DNA from: Pelodera strongyloides
Lineage: Eukaryota; Nematoda; Chromadorea; Rhabditida; Rhabditidae
NCBI GenBank assembly: GCA_036852015.1
Contig: JAANDG010000362.1
Location: 5,001-69,000 of the forward strand
DNA: 64,000 nt
Direction: 5' to 3'
Made by a program: the position numbers and the translations under genes. The notes beneath the pieces were generated by a model. That model did not search any database. It was given only the letters and a program-made list of their open reading frames with translations, and had not been told where the DNA came from. Position 1 is the first letter of the stretch, and each line of letters starts with the position of its first letter. Positions 20,460 through 33,600 of this stretch are shown here, one piece after another.

Positions 20460-23400
20460 ATGAAGCCTTCTAATGCCAAGCTCATTGAAGAGAAAAAGTC
20501 CGCTTGGAGACAGCGACGAACAGAGCTGCTGCAGGTTAGTTTGGGTTTGGATTAGGCATGAAGTCTCCCTTTCCACGGCTAGGTAAATAAAAATATAATT
20601 TAAGTTTTTCAGGCGAAGGCTGATCTCGACGCGAAGTGTAAGGAGGAGCGGAAAAATGGGCGCAGCGAGGTATTCTATGTTTTCTATGAATTTGAGGTCG
20701 CACGTGATGTTGTATGTTATTTATGGATAGATTATTAAAGCGACATACCGGTCGGTTTTTGTAACGCATCGTGGAAAACTGAATTCTTACGTATTCATGC
20801 AAAGTTTCTGGCATTTAGCTCGATTTTTTATTTTAATATATGTTCATTTGCATAAGCTGCATTAGAATGCTGGTGTACTTGATGCGTTTCAAAAACCGGC
20901 CGGTATTAGCTTTGAGTATTTAGATGAGCGGCATTTGTCTTGAGATGCCTGATGTTACCCAAGAGACGAACAGACTGCAGAATGAGATTAAAAAAAATGT
21001 GGGTACATAAACATATCCCCTCCTCAAAAATGAACCGTGTATTGGTAAGTAAACAAACGCTGAGATTGGTTTTCATTGCGGGCAAATATAGGAAACATGG
21101 AAAATCATGTTGGCATACATCAAGGTGGAATTGTCTCGTAGTGGCTATCAAGCCAAAGCCCAAATGTCGTTTGTTTGTTTTCAAATTACACGGTCCTTTA
21201 CTGAAATCCTATTTTTTTGCCGGCAGCTAACTGGCTAAATCCTTTGACTACTATGATTTTCAAAACGCGTTTTTCACTAGCAACGAAAATCTACAATTTT
21301 CTTACAGAAACAATCAGTACAGCTTTTTTACGTTGGCTGTGTCTTCAGTAACTACGTGATAATGTATTTTAGATACTATACTATACATGTATGCATATCC
21401 CATGATAAAAAAAAACTTTTTTTTTTGGAATTACTACACGTATAATAAGCATCAAAATTATAATTTCTACTTTTTAGATGCCGATGCTGTCTTCATTTTG
21501 GGGTAAGTATTGTGAATTTTAGATTCTTGGGACACAGTGCGGGATTTATGCAGGGAACTAACCAAAGCTAGAAATTTATAGTTTACTGAAACAATAATAA
21601 AACAGCATGGTGAGAAGTCGATCCTTGGTACAAACCCGATAAACATTGTTTTACTAACTGGTCCGCCGTCTTCACCGATGAGAAGTTTTTTTACCGTGCG
21701 TTTCCAAAGTTAGGGTTTGATAGATCAAACATGCACACGTGTTTTGGCTGACTCAGTTACCCTTAATATACCGAAATCTGTATCGTAATTTTGTCGTCAT
21801 TTTAGACTAATTATGTTTAGACGTGTGTTCGTTGTTCTTTGTAGTTTGGTCCCTTGTCAGTATCCTGGGTTGTGAAGCGTGATATCTTAGGGTCACCTTT
21901 TATGATGTGTTAATTACATATCATCAATAAACTATTATTGACTAGGAATTGCGCCTTTTTGTATATTTTCTAGTGTATAGCCGAAAATAAGATTAAAAAT
22001 TTTTTTTGGTGTGCCCGAGCTTACAACTCTTTTGAACATTTCCTAATCTCACAACATTTCCAGGGACTCTACTCGGTACTGACCACCGAGCGCAAACCAG
22101 CACCGATGCCGCAAACTCTAGTACGCCACCAACTACAAAACGTGCATATGTTCCTAAATCCCAGTCCGTCTCAGCAGCAATGGAGGTCATATATGGTGCA
22201 CTTATTTTTTTCATACATATGTCTTGGAAAGTTCCGCTTCTTGAAAAGTATTCTACCTTACAAACTTTTGAGAATAAAGCTACCATAACTTTGCTTTAGA
22301 GGCACAAAAATCAATTAAATCTGGCAAATCACATTACTAGAGGCACACATGATAAAACTAATCTCCCGCTCAAAAGAATTATGCCTCGCTGAAAACAAGC
22401 AACTCTGTGCTTTTGCTGCGCTTTCCCGCGAAATAAGACTCAATCCCATGGTTTAATATGAAGGATGTAGCAGTATTGTAAATAAATGTAGATGAGTGAA
22501 AAGTACGGCGAAACGCCTGTCCACCAGCACAGCAAAAAGATTGCGGTAAAACAATTGCCTACACCAAATATGAATTAGTGCAATAAGTTTTACAAATAAA
22601 TGCATGCAAGACATTGGGACATGTCTTGGGCCATGCCTTTGACAGCAAATCTCAAAATATTATTATTTTAATAGATTTACTTTTATTTCATCCTAGGAAA
22701 GTAGTTCTACTAAACTACCGCAGGGACACGAAACGTGTTCATACCGCTGCTTCCCGATCGGGAGTATGCAAATTATTTCGGAAAATATCTGCATGTTATA
22801 TTTTTACATATAGTGCAAGGGTCTGCAGACATATCACTACACGTTTCATAATCCCGCGGTAGTTTAGTACATAGAACTACTTTTCTAGTTGTTCACTCCC
22901 TGAGTTGGAATTCAAATTATTCGGTTTTGGTAAAGTATTCTTCTTTATTCTATACTAAATTCAAGTAAACTCGACGCAAAACGATGATTTTGTAGTGACT
23001 GCGATCCTTTAAATAAACGGAACAATAGAACATGTCCCTTTAAAATTTGTTAATTCTAGAGCAAACCAGTGCGTATCCGTTCATCGACTCGTGATCGTGC
23101 GCCATACCAAACATCGTGAGTGTTAAATTTGAGTACTTCGGCGGGTCAAGAAACATATTTTAATGGTGTCCCATTACATTACGCTTTTAGCCACCCCCCC
23201 CCCCCCCCCGCTTTTAGCCAGCCTTGTTTTAGTCGACCAATCAACGACGAGTTTGCTGTACATGATACGGTCCGGCAACGTTTGCGAGGTAAATTACTTT
23301 TGCAATGTAGTTTTAGTTGTGTTCGTATGGGTAGGGAACTTTTCCATTGATGTTCCATGGGATCACATCCAGCAATCACGGAAGGATCTTTGACTCTCTT

Positions 23401-25022
23401 CGAGATTCAATGCTAATCAGTTGATTTAATTTCAGCGCTAGATATTTCGCCTGCGCGCAACTCCGACGTATGGTGCGAACCGCCTGAAATTGTTGCAACC
23501 CGTCGCCGGCCTCGCCCTGCTACGAACACCGATCCTGCCAAACAGACAATGAGGATGTTAATAGCCGCAACAACACCTGCTGCAGAGAAGCTGGACTTGG
23601 TTCCCGTTTCTATCAGGCAGGAATATATAAGTGTTTATACTTTCGAGTTTCTTTCTTTTACGTGCGATTGAGAATTGCCCGGCTGCATAACATGTAGGAA
23701 AACGACCGTGTGCTGACTAGTAACACAATTTGTATAGTAGTATTTCAGCTGCAAGTGTGGCCATAAGGATACTTTGTCGAATATGTTCGACTGTTTTTCT
23801 TGTTCTGAATATGGTCTGTGCGCGGTGTGCGCCCTCAAGAACCATAGAATGCACGAGTTGATCGAGACAAAGGCTAATATCATCCAAAATGTGGTCAGCG
23901 TCTGCTCGGAAAGCAACCACGGCAAGCTCGCCAAATGGACGAGAGATATTGGAACATTGCAAGCAAAGGTAAGGGAATGTTATCTAATAATAACAATGAG
24001 GGACATGCACGATACGTCTAGAGCGCCCTAAATCACCTAAGCGGCAACCGAATGACCCGCAGTGCCAGACCAGTGCGTTGCACCAGTGCATAGATTTCGG
24101 ATTGCCAGTTCAGCAATTAGCCCGCTCTTTAGGGCGCCTTCGAGTTGGGCAAAATGCATAAATTTCGCGAAATATTCTGTTCGAGTTGATAGTTTATAGG
24201 GTGAGAGATTGTTGACAAATAAGAGGGCCCAGGAAAAAATGTTTTCAAGTCCCTGCGTCTCTAATATGAGCGGGACATTTCGCAGCACGCTAACACTGGC
24301 TAACACTGAACTCGAACTGATTATTTCGCGAAATTTATGCATTTTGCCCAACTCGAATGCGCCCCTACCTAGAGACCAAATCTCCTCTGAATATGATCAA
24401 ACATTTCCTTTTTATCTAGGGTGGAGAGTCGTACAGCAAACTGTGCGACCTCCTCAGCTCCACCTTCCAAAAGGCATCTGGACATGAAAACGCTGGTCAT
24501 GTTGAAGAACTTATGGCAGCTTGCGATGTATCTATTCTCAAAGAAGATGTCAAGAATTTTATGGAGGCGAATGCAAAGGTGTTGTTAAAACGGTGTAACA
24601 CGTGGTTTTGAAACAGTAGACTACTGCGGTGACGCGTTTTTTATGGGAATTGTCCTTTATTTTGTGACGTAAGTGCTTGGAATTTTGCATATAATACGAT
24701 GAATAGTCAGGTGCCGCGCCGCTTTAAATCCGAATTGGCAAATCGAATGAGAAATATGCAAAGTTGAAGTGTCCTAAACATACCTAAAAATATATTTATT
24801 ATAAAAATAGCATTAAGATGATTAGGACAATGTTTAGTAGAAGATCCTAAACGCCTCCTTCGTATTCGTATTATACTTCATCGCCGTTCATGATGATGGG
24901 TGTAGAGACTAAAACCACACTTAAAATATTTAGACAAATTAGCTGAGTTTCAGATGATTGAATCAGTGGACAATTTGTGTGATCGTTTGGCAACGCTTGA
25001 TGACACAGAAAAGCCACATTAG
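20460..25022 (+). CDS. Gene 1: zinc-module/coiled-coil protein, three-copy family
   Basis: Ten exons, all joining in frame, about 339 residues: 20460-20534, 20613-20669, 21478-21502, 22064-22185, 23060-23115, 23233-23288, 23436-23616, 23749-23968, 24420-24578, 24954-25022. Donors are GT except exon 7, which uses GC (AG|GCAGGA). Acceptors are T-rich. The N-terminus is charged and helical (W-x2-RR-x-E); the middle is Ser/Thr/Pro/Arg-rich. Exon 8 encodes CKCGHKD, then C-x2-C, C-x2-C and H-x2-H (CSEYGLCAVC...NHRMH), a B-box-like zinc ligand set. Exon 9 is helical; exon 10 begins MIESVDNLCDRL. An AATAAA is at 25295-25300. The ATG lies 12 bases after acceptor TTTATAG, consistent with trans-splicing, but upstream exons are possible. 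Function is unknown; a protein-interaction scaffold is an inference only. Confidence 0.8.
20735..20913. mobile_element. MITE R1 copy in gene 1 intron 2
   Basis: TTAAAGCGACATACCGGTCGG at the left and CCGGCCGGTATTAGCTTT at the right (last bases altered). It lies wholly within the intron 20670-21477. Confidence 0.85.
23193..23209 (+). repeat. Poly-C run flanked by short direct repeats
   Basis: A run of about 16 C is bracketed by CGCTTTTAGCCA on the left and CGCTTTTAGCCAG on the right, in gene 1 intron 5, 24 bases before exon 6. Confidence 0.85.
24585..24727. mobile_element. MITE R9 copy a in gene 1 last intron
   Basis: TTAAAACGGTGTAACACGTGG at the left; the right end CGCGCCGCTTTAA is reduced. 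The family consensus is TTAAAGCGGTATGACACGTGGTTTTGAAA with the reverse complement at the other end; other copies lie near 44097, 49776, 58697 and 62400. Confidence 0.6.
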
Positions 25023-25525
25023 GTTCGTGCGAATGAGGACTTGAGCGCACGCCTTGCCATCTCCCATATGTGCTTCAATCGCCTATGCTTATGTGTTCGG
25101 TTATGGATTGCGTTTTGTGATAATCACTTTGGGTTTCTTGAGTCTCGTGTCTACCCCTGTAATCTCAGTGAATGTTTTTCATTTACTCGTGTATTCCTTT
25201 TTTTTTTGAAATAATCGCGTTTGCATTGTTTTATTCCGTGTCCATGTGACTTTACATAAAATGCTTTTTAAACCAAAAACGTTGGTCTTACTTGAATAAA
25301 GAATTTACTGTACTACACATAACAGTGACAAAATCGAACAAATACATGTGATTAAAAAATAAACTTGTGCGAGGCTATATTTGAATGCGGACCATGAAAT
25401 TACATGCGAAAAATAGACCAAAATAGGCATGGCACAGAAATAAAGGATAATAAGGCTGATAAGATATTAACAATTTTTAAAAGAAGTACACCCACTGAAT
25501 TAATTGAAAAATATGATCTTGCAAT

Positions 25526-25695
25526 TTAAAGCGAAATACCGGCCGGTATTTGAAACGCATCGACAATTGGATTCTTACGTATTTATGCACTGCAAAGTGG
25601 CTCGAATTTAACTCGATTTTTTTATTCTAATCTATGTTCGTTTGCATGAGCTGCATAAGAATGCTGGTCTACACGATGAATACCGGCCGGTATTC
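25526..25695. mobile_element. MITE R1 copy, right end truncated
   Basis: Left end TTAAAGCGAAATACCGGCCGG is complete. The right end stops at GAATACCGGCCGGTATTC, without the final CGCTTTAA. Confidence 0.85.
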
Positions 25696-25925
25696 AAGCA
25701 CATACTTTTCATAATTCAGTGGCGAGCGATCATGGGAGACCCCTAGTGGCCCTAGCCCGAAGACGTCGAGCAATTTGTCATCTGGAACTCGTCGCCTGCT
25801 GCTCAGGACCTCTGGGGAACAAGTCATAGCTTCATTGAAAGTGAAAGTTGAACCCCTTTGAAAAAAGGGTGCACGCTCTTGTGGCGTAAAAAGACTATTT
25901 GACCTTGCTATGAAACATTTTCTAA

Positions 25926-26290
25926 ACCAGCCGTTTGAAGAGCTCTACGCGCACTTCTCCGGCTGGAGGAAGCGGCCTTCGGCCGACTGTTACCCTATTT
26001 ATAAAAAGGAAAGGTAAATGGACGTTCATTTACGTTTATGTGGAAACGTGTAATGTGGCTCGGGACTTCAGCGTTTTTGCAAGTCATGTTTGATGATTCC
26101 ATCTGATTCTCCACGTCAAATGTAGTAGGATGTAAAAATTTTATATTTTCCAAGGCAAAATTCTTCAGCAATATTGCCCAACCAGGGCAATAAAAAAAAG
26201 GGCGAATGGGCGTGCCAACTGCGATATATAGTTGGGTATGACTAGTCATGCGGTAAAGTGCTGAATAGTGTAATGGGCCTGTCCCTTTAA
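25926..26290. repeat. Dispersed repeat fragments (TCGGCCGAAGGCCG segment; R11 right end)
   Basis: 25926-25995 (AGAGCTCTACGCGC...GCGGCCTTCGGCCGAC) matches 39826-39892 in inverted orientation, and both continue into ACGTTTATGTGGAAACGT. The sequence from about 26090 carries GATGATTCCATCTGATTC and ends GGGCCTGTCCCTTTAA at 26290, matching the R11 element that starts at 27966. Confidence 0.6.
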
Positions 26291-26439
26291 TATTGGTGTC
26301 TCCTCTCCCGGTTCCATTGAAAGCATCCAGCCACTGCATCCGACCGGTGACCTAGCCCGTGTCTAAAAACATGCGTTGAAGTTTATTTGTGTGTGCTGTT
26401 TTTTTTACAGCGAGAACTGCGAACAGTCCCTATGCAATA

Positions 26440-26640
26440 TGTAAATTGTCATTTCTAAATATAACTTAAAAAGTACAGTCAAAAATACCTTGTCAGTACT
26501 GATTTATTAAAAAAAAATTACACGGGGAAAAAACATTACCAGGGGTTGGATTTGTTCGACTGCAGCAGTAACGGATTACTCCTGAGATACATAGAAAATA
26601 GAATGGTTGATTTTTGAAAAGGATGGGTCACTCAAAGCCG
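26440..26640. repeat. Dispersed repeat R10 copy a
   Basis: Shares with 38455-38640 the ordered blocks TGTAAATTG, a long A-run, GGGAAAAAA-x-CATTA, TTCGACTGC, GGATTA-x-TCCTGAGATACAT and GG-x-TGGTCACTCA. No terminal inverted repeats are evident. Confidence 0.6.
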
Positions 26641-27665
26641 CTTCTTCTTGCGTGTTTATTGTAATGAGATATTTTATAAATCGAAATCGAGAATTATAGT
26701 CGAAAATGAATTTTTTTGGGTGTTCCTTTACTTACGGAACGCACTGTATGACTATAAAACTAGGTGATTGGCCCGTAGGTCATAGGTAGCACATATGAAC
26801 AGTAAGGCTGAATCGGTATAACAACCGTTCTCTGAAACCTATGCTGGGCGCTGTACTGTCATCAAAGTGCAAGCGGTAGGCAGTTTCTGAATTTATTTGC
26901 ATGCAAAGTTTGGGAATCCAGTTGTCCAACATACGCAATCAAAACCGACTGTTATATTGCTTTGATTACTTCAGGTTCGGCTAAATATCAATGTATATTG
27001 TTTTGTATGCTGCGGTACATCATGTTTCCCCCAAGAACCCATTGCCGTCTCTCGAACTGTGATGTATTCCATTAACTTTTGCTAATATCTCCTCCGTTAT
27101 GAATGTAATACGGTTTCAAAGTAATGCTTACTGAGCCCTATTATTTTCTAACCTTCGAAAGAAGACGTTATACTTTCAGCCTTTACGTTTTAATTTATCG
27201 CAGGTAGAACAATTTATTTTACTCTCCATTCTTTGTTAGGCAAAGGCTTGCCCAAAATTAAGCCAGTGACTTTTCTCTTATCTGCAATTTTGTTAGCGGA
27301 TTAACGCGTGCAATTTTGCAAAGATTCATCGCTCATCCTTGAGAGTGGCTTAACTGTGCCTTTCGGTTTATATTTTTTGTTATGTGAGACGTCCTACAAG
27401 CCTAGTATTTATAACATTTTAGTTGCTTTACATATACATATAATTGTGTGCGTAACTGCTATTCTCATGTTTATAGAATGAACTCTGCATAATATACGTT
27501 ATTTGTGTAAAAGAAGATTCCCCAAAAATCCACTACGTCTGGAACATAAAATGATATTACCAAGTACCTGATTTCTTATACATGTATACATGTATACCTG
27601 TTATACATATATGAAAAATGTATTCACCTTTTGGGAAATTATGTTTCTGTAAGTTATAGGCCGCT
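26641..27665. repeat. Intergenic between genes 1 and 3, with a dispersed-repeat copy
   Basis: 27008-27190 (GCTGCGGTACATCATGTTTCC ... ATACGGTTTCAAAGTAAT) matches 43690-43880 in the same orientation. Otherwise A+T-rich with no gene recognised. TATAG at 27655-27659 precedes gene 3. Confidence 0.45.
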
Positions 27666-30600
27666 ATGGTATGTACAAAGGAAGACATCATGGAACTGCA
27701 AGAAAAAATACGCAAATTGGAAGAAGAAATAATAAAGGATAAGATGGTGAGTTCGCTGCACCTGGCGCTCGGTGGTTGCTCCTTTCAGCCCTTTCACCAA
27801 AACATAAATACGAGCACCTTCTACTTTTAGGCAGTGGATTCTTACAAGGAACTTGAACGTGAATTGGACAGGCTATGCCAATATCAGCGCACTCTCGAGC
27901 CTTTTTCAAAGGAGAAGAAAATAGCGGAAGAAGTCTTACTTAGGAAAATCGAAGAGGTTCGCAAATTAAAGGGACAGGCCCATTTCAAATGACCCCTATA
28001 TTTGATGACTCCATCTGATTCCACATGGCAAACATAGTACGCATTCCACATATGCAGCTTTTTTCGGGCTTTTGTGAGAGGGCGCTCGGTTGTGAGAGGC
28101 TCAGTGCACGGGAACATGAACTACTGAACCAATCCTACTTCCTCAGCGTAACGCACATCATCCAAGCGTACAAACGCACAAACAAACAAACAAAGCCCCC
28201 AACTTTATATAATAAGATAATGAAATGAGCCTTTGCCCGGGCAATTGCGCATCTACTGTAGCTGAGTAACTACCATTCTCTGTGAATTTCCTCCCCGACA
28301 TTTAGTTCTGAAACTTGGTATTGGTACTACCGATTTCCTATCTTTTATATTGTATGAAAATCAAAAAAAAATGCGAAAATATCGCGATTCTGTTCACTTA
28401 ACTATGAGGTGACCAGACTTTGGCAAATTTCTATCCGATATGCCAAGCTTCTCATGATCGTTTCAGCGGGATAGTTGTCGTGCCGGAAGCTCGGCGGAAA
28501 ATCTGAAGAGGCAGATTTGGGACCTCAGAAGAAAAGAGTGCCGAATGTATAGGGAGGTCAGTGGACCCTTTTCCAGCTGCAATCTTATAATAATAATTTA
28601 TTACGTTCATAAAACATCATGGAAAAACATATATGCAACGTAACGTACATACATATAAAATTCGTGGAAAAGCATCCATGCAGTTTCGTCGACTAAGAAG
28701 AAAGGTTCGCACAAAGGTTAAGAAGACGAGTGATAGTATACATATGATCACGGTGTGCGGAATCCTATGGTGCTAATAAGTTCGGCGTTTGCTCAAGCAG
28801 AATACACATGACTACGAGCCATTTTAGTATAATGAGGCTAACTATATGGTTTGTTTTAGTCGCACAATGTATACATATTCAGCGCAAGGCACGGTGGTCT
28901 ATTGACTAAGTTGAAGCTTTCTTTGGATAGTGAATCAAGGCAACATCATTCTGTAGATTGTGTAGAAAAATTCTAATAGGGAATTACGACATGTGCTTTT
29001 TTTAGTTCGACGAGCACCAACGCAAGAGCAACAAAGCTAAACGTAAGTGCTGCTAGTTATTGTAGAGAGCAAAAAATGCGAATTCTACCCTTTTCATGAT
29101 AATGCACACATTTTACCTTGAACTAAGAGCGTTGTTAGAGTAAATCACCGTTTTTATTAAAGTGTTCACGAAAACTCAATATTTTTGTGTGCATGAGCTC
29201 TACGATACTGCGTTGCGCGAAGCATGGTATTTTTTAAGGTCGCCTTACCTCAAAACTATTTTAATACCTGTTACAAAAAAACCAATTTCCAAAAATAGCG
29301 AGTTTTTGGCAAAAACCAGGTACCGAAACCTACCACAGTTAAAGCGATATACCAGCCGGTTTTTGAAACCCATCTCAAATAGAAACCCCCTGTTAGCATT
29401 GCATAACTGCATTCTTATGCAGTTATGCTAAAAGGGGTCTATTGGGGTCTATTTTTTTATTCAAATTTACGCTCATTTGCATATAATAATAATTTATTAC
29501 GAACAAATTCATGAGAAAAATATATGCAACGTACAGTTTTGTCGGGTAAAGCAACAGTAGCACAAATATAAATATGACGAAAGCGAAAAGAATAAATAAA
29601 GGTACATATTATACAGAAAACTATGAGGCTAAGTGCGGAGTTTCCTCAATCATACTAGTTCTATGTACAAATGAATGCCTACGAACTATTTTAGTTGCTC
29701 TGGGAATAATGATCCCACTCCTGCCCCTACGGGAAGAGTATGCAAACGGTCTGAACTTGAACATTCTCTGCAAGCTCGTACCACATTTCCCAGCAAAAAT
29801 TTTTCGTAGCATTTTAGCAGCTGCTCTTTTTCTACGATTCACAAGGAAATCTAATTTCAAAGCTTCAGTCCGTACACTAGGATGGGGCGTATCAGCATAT
29901 CTAAGTAAATGAGATCTCATAAAAACACGCTTGGTAAAAATTCGTTGAATTCTTTCTAATGCTAATTTGTCTCTCTGCTTGTAAGGGTTAAATACAACGG
30001 ACCCTGATTCGAGAACAGACCTATGAAGCATAAGAAAGCAGCGCGTACACGATACGTTTCAAAAACCGGCCAGTATTGCGCTTTAAAGGTCTTTGAATTA
30101 ATTTGGATATAACCTAAATTACAATGGTTCGCAACGCACTATCGTAGAGCTGTAGGACGTCTTTTTCAAGGAGCCCCTCTCCAAATAAATCGCCAAGAGA
30201 TGTTTTTTTCATGAAATGTGGCTAAGGTGGTACTGATTTCTGATCACGATAGTGTATATCGAATAAGAATTAATGGAGTTTCAATGTATGATAAAAGTAC
30301 CCTGGTAGCCAAACGTACCGAGCCCCGTTTCGGGCGCAGCTCCCGGTACGCGTTCCGGAGTGCGTACTGGGATCTACACCGGGAACGGTACTCGGTCCGT
30401 TTTCAACTCGGCACGAAACCGCATTACGTTCCGGGAACTCGGCCCGTGCACCCGGTACGTTTGCAAACGGACCGCACACTCGGAACGGGTCTCGGTCAGT
30501 TCTCCAGCATAGTATGGGAAAATTACCGTAATTCCGTAGATTAACACTACACGTGAACATCTACAGGCAGACAAAAAATGGTCTCATTTATTCACCGCCA

Positions 30601-33600
30601 AAGGTGCATGCAAAATCGCACACGAGATACACATTTGATACTTGGGAGCACAACGCACGGTTTTTGCCATACATTGGAACCCCACAATTGAACTCGTTGA
30701 TAACCGTTTTTTTCGCTGCATTTATTAATTTTTTTTTCTCACTGTTTTTTATTCGGCTAATTGTAAGTTTGTTGGTTATTAGCTGGTGGAACTGAAGACG
30801 GTGGCCCGGTAAGAGCTCCTTTGGACAAACGGAAGACGACAGGGACACTGTTTCCTACAAGTACGTCAATCATTCTATCTATTCTCCGCGACATAAATAC
30901 TCCATGTTCGCACTTTTCTCTCTCTCTCTAACTATGTTTATTTTTTCAGCTCCCAAGCGTAAGGTTTTTCTGAGCCCGGTACGAGCACCAGGTAAGTCTT
31001 ATTAACGGGACGGTATCACGTCACGATTGTTGTTTTTTTCTTATCTTCTCGTTTCAAAGTTCAAAGTTTTTGAAGGACTATTTATTTGCAGTATGAAATC
31101 AGAAACTCAGGTGCTAGCCTTAGGCTACATGTGCTCATTTTTTTGCCTCCATAGCCAAGTCAAAACTCTCTCTCGTTTCCATTCATCTATATATTATTCG
31201 GGAACAAGATGCAAACGAGCACATTAAAGGGATCGGTTCACCTTAAATTGTGTCTGTTTTTCTTGTTTCTTTATTTTCTATAAGGGGAAATAAAAATTTA
31301 GAATGCAAAAAGTAGGGTTCTATTTCAATACTCACGAAGATATTGGGTGATACAGTGGTGGATTGATCGGTCTGTAATACACAAAAGATAATTGTCCTAT
31401 ACATGAGCACCAAACTACTATTTGAGATTGGGACCACATGTTTCACTTAATTGTTGTTATACTTGTTAACAATAAGAACAAACTAACATCTCGAAGCGAC
31501 CCCGTAACTCTGGAGCCTATTAGCACGGACTGGTGTAAAATAGCTCGTTCCCGGTGTTAATAGCCCACGTATTCTCGCGTCACTAGTAGGCCTCCCAATT
31601 GGGAATGACCTACCAGTGGGAGAAAAAGCGCTAATTCTGGTGTACTGGTAGGAGGCGCGTCGCTTAGAGGTTTCCCAATTGTTAGCGGATTGGGAGGGCT
31701 GTTGCATGCATTAGGCCTACCAGAGGAGATTACCACTACCAGAGCCTACCACTGGTAGGCCTCTCCCATTTCCAATCTGGTAGACCTACCAGAGGAGATT
31801 GGGAATGGCCTACCAAAATGCCTTTCCCAAAGTGGCGCGAGAATACGGGCTAATACGTGCGGTTTTCATAGTAATAATTCTCGAATACCGGAATAGGATG
31901 GATCTTCTTTTATGCAGCCATGGTTGAGAACTTTCTTTACGTGGGCCTGAACCTTTAATATCCCTACATAATACGTACCATTGTTGAGATACGATCCATT
32001 ATGGGAGAAGATTATAGATAGTAAGGGTAGATCTTCGAGCATTTACGACTCCCGGAATAAACATCAAAGACACAGATGTAAAATTGTCTTTATTGCCAAC
32101 GTTTATCACGTGTATCTCGCACTAATTCCTGTGTCATCCATTTGCAGCTCACAATTTGTATGTTGTAGTCTGATCAACCCTTGTATTGTTTCTAAGGTTT
32201 TTGCGGAAGTAGTTATTTGCACTCTCTCAATTTGTGTTCAGTTATTATGTTTTTCTGTGAATTATGTGTCATGTATTCGATTTGGTCATGTTTTGTCTTG
32301 TATTCCAGTGTGATGTATGTATGTCCTTGTTTGTAGGTAATCAATCCGCCCTGATGATGTCGTAATGACGAAACGTTGGCAGTAAAGACAATTTTACATC
32401 TGTGTCTTTGATGTTTATTCCGGGAGTCGTAAATGCTCGAAGATCTTCAGTTATGGGTATTAGAGATTCTATTATATTACGGTCTCGTGTGATTACTCTT
32501 GTCGTTTTCCGTTTGTTAAAAACCGTTTGGCGCAGTTATGTTATTTTATTTATTTATTTGTTTTCTTCGTACACGTATTCTCTACGAATAATACCGTTAT
32601 TCAAATATTACTATTACTATTTGTGTTCCGCATTCTTTTTCTCAGGCTATAACCCCAAGTGGCTTTCCCACTAAACGCCATTTGCGGCACTATGTGTCCC
32701 ATCGTAGCGTCATCTCCGGGTACCTGCAGCTAGAGGGTTATCCCAATGACTAGCACCCCATTTCTTTAAACATTATGTGGCCCTTTTTTATTTTCACATA
32801 CGTAGATTGTTTATTTGTTCATGTAACGTTGGGACACATGCACCAATTCCTGGGTAGCCAATTCATGAATATATACTACGTACAACCACTCCGCATAAAC
32901 GTTATGATACGTTATCATCCTGTTTTACTCTTATTTCCCCCTACGGTACGGTTATCTTTAGTGGCCATAGTGGCTTTAGTATTTTTTTTTCTCTTTTCTT
33001 TGATTTTCCATTTACAGTATTACTACCTTTTATCATCTGAATGAATCATGCAACTGGAAATAAATTATTATTATCTACCCTTACTATAATACGTACATGT
33101 GGTAAAGTTTTGTTTTTATAAATCAAATGGTGGATTTTCTATGGCATCTACCTGCTGATTTAAGAACCTAGCAGTTTCCTGTTTTAATTTTTCCCAAACT
33201 TTTATTTTTACGACGTCCTCGCAACCCCAATCGCATAACAAAGTTAGGCACGACTGCTCCAAAAAGCAATGACTCTCAGCCTTCGATAAATACCACCTCT
33301 ACGGATTTTTGACCAAATTTGTTTATATTTAGCTCGTCGAGCTGTTGACAACGACAGGCTAGCCAATTTGTTGCGAGATATCGGAACCTTGCAAGAAAAG
33401 GTATATATTGCCAGTATGTTGAAAACACCACAATTACCTAACGAGAGTGCAAATTTTTGCAAACAAGCAATTAGAAAGGATAGAGGCAAACCGACAACAA
33501 AAGCTCGGTTTTCTTATTACTGACACGCTGCGCTTGCCCGAATCATTGCATTTCACACAAACTGTATTCCTGTATAGCGTATTCTCTGTTTCTAGGGCGC

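Noticed and set aside
30218..30560. Overlapping open frames on both strands
   Set aside because: Result of the GC-rich repeat block at 30290-30512.
31981..32313. 110-codon frame inside the 32-kb inverted-repeat element as a transposase or RT
   Set aside because: No catalytic motif; Cys/Val-rich composition typical of random translation.
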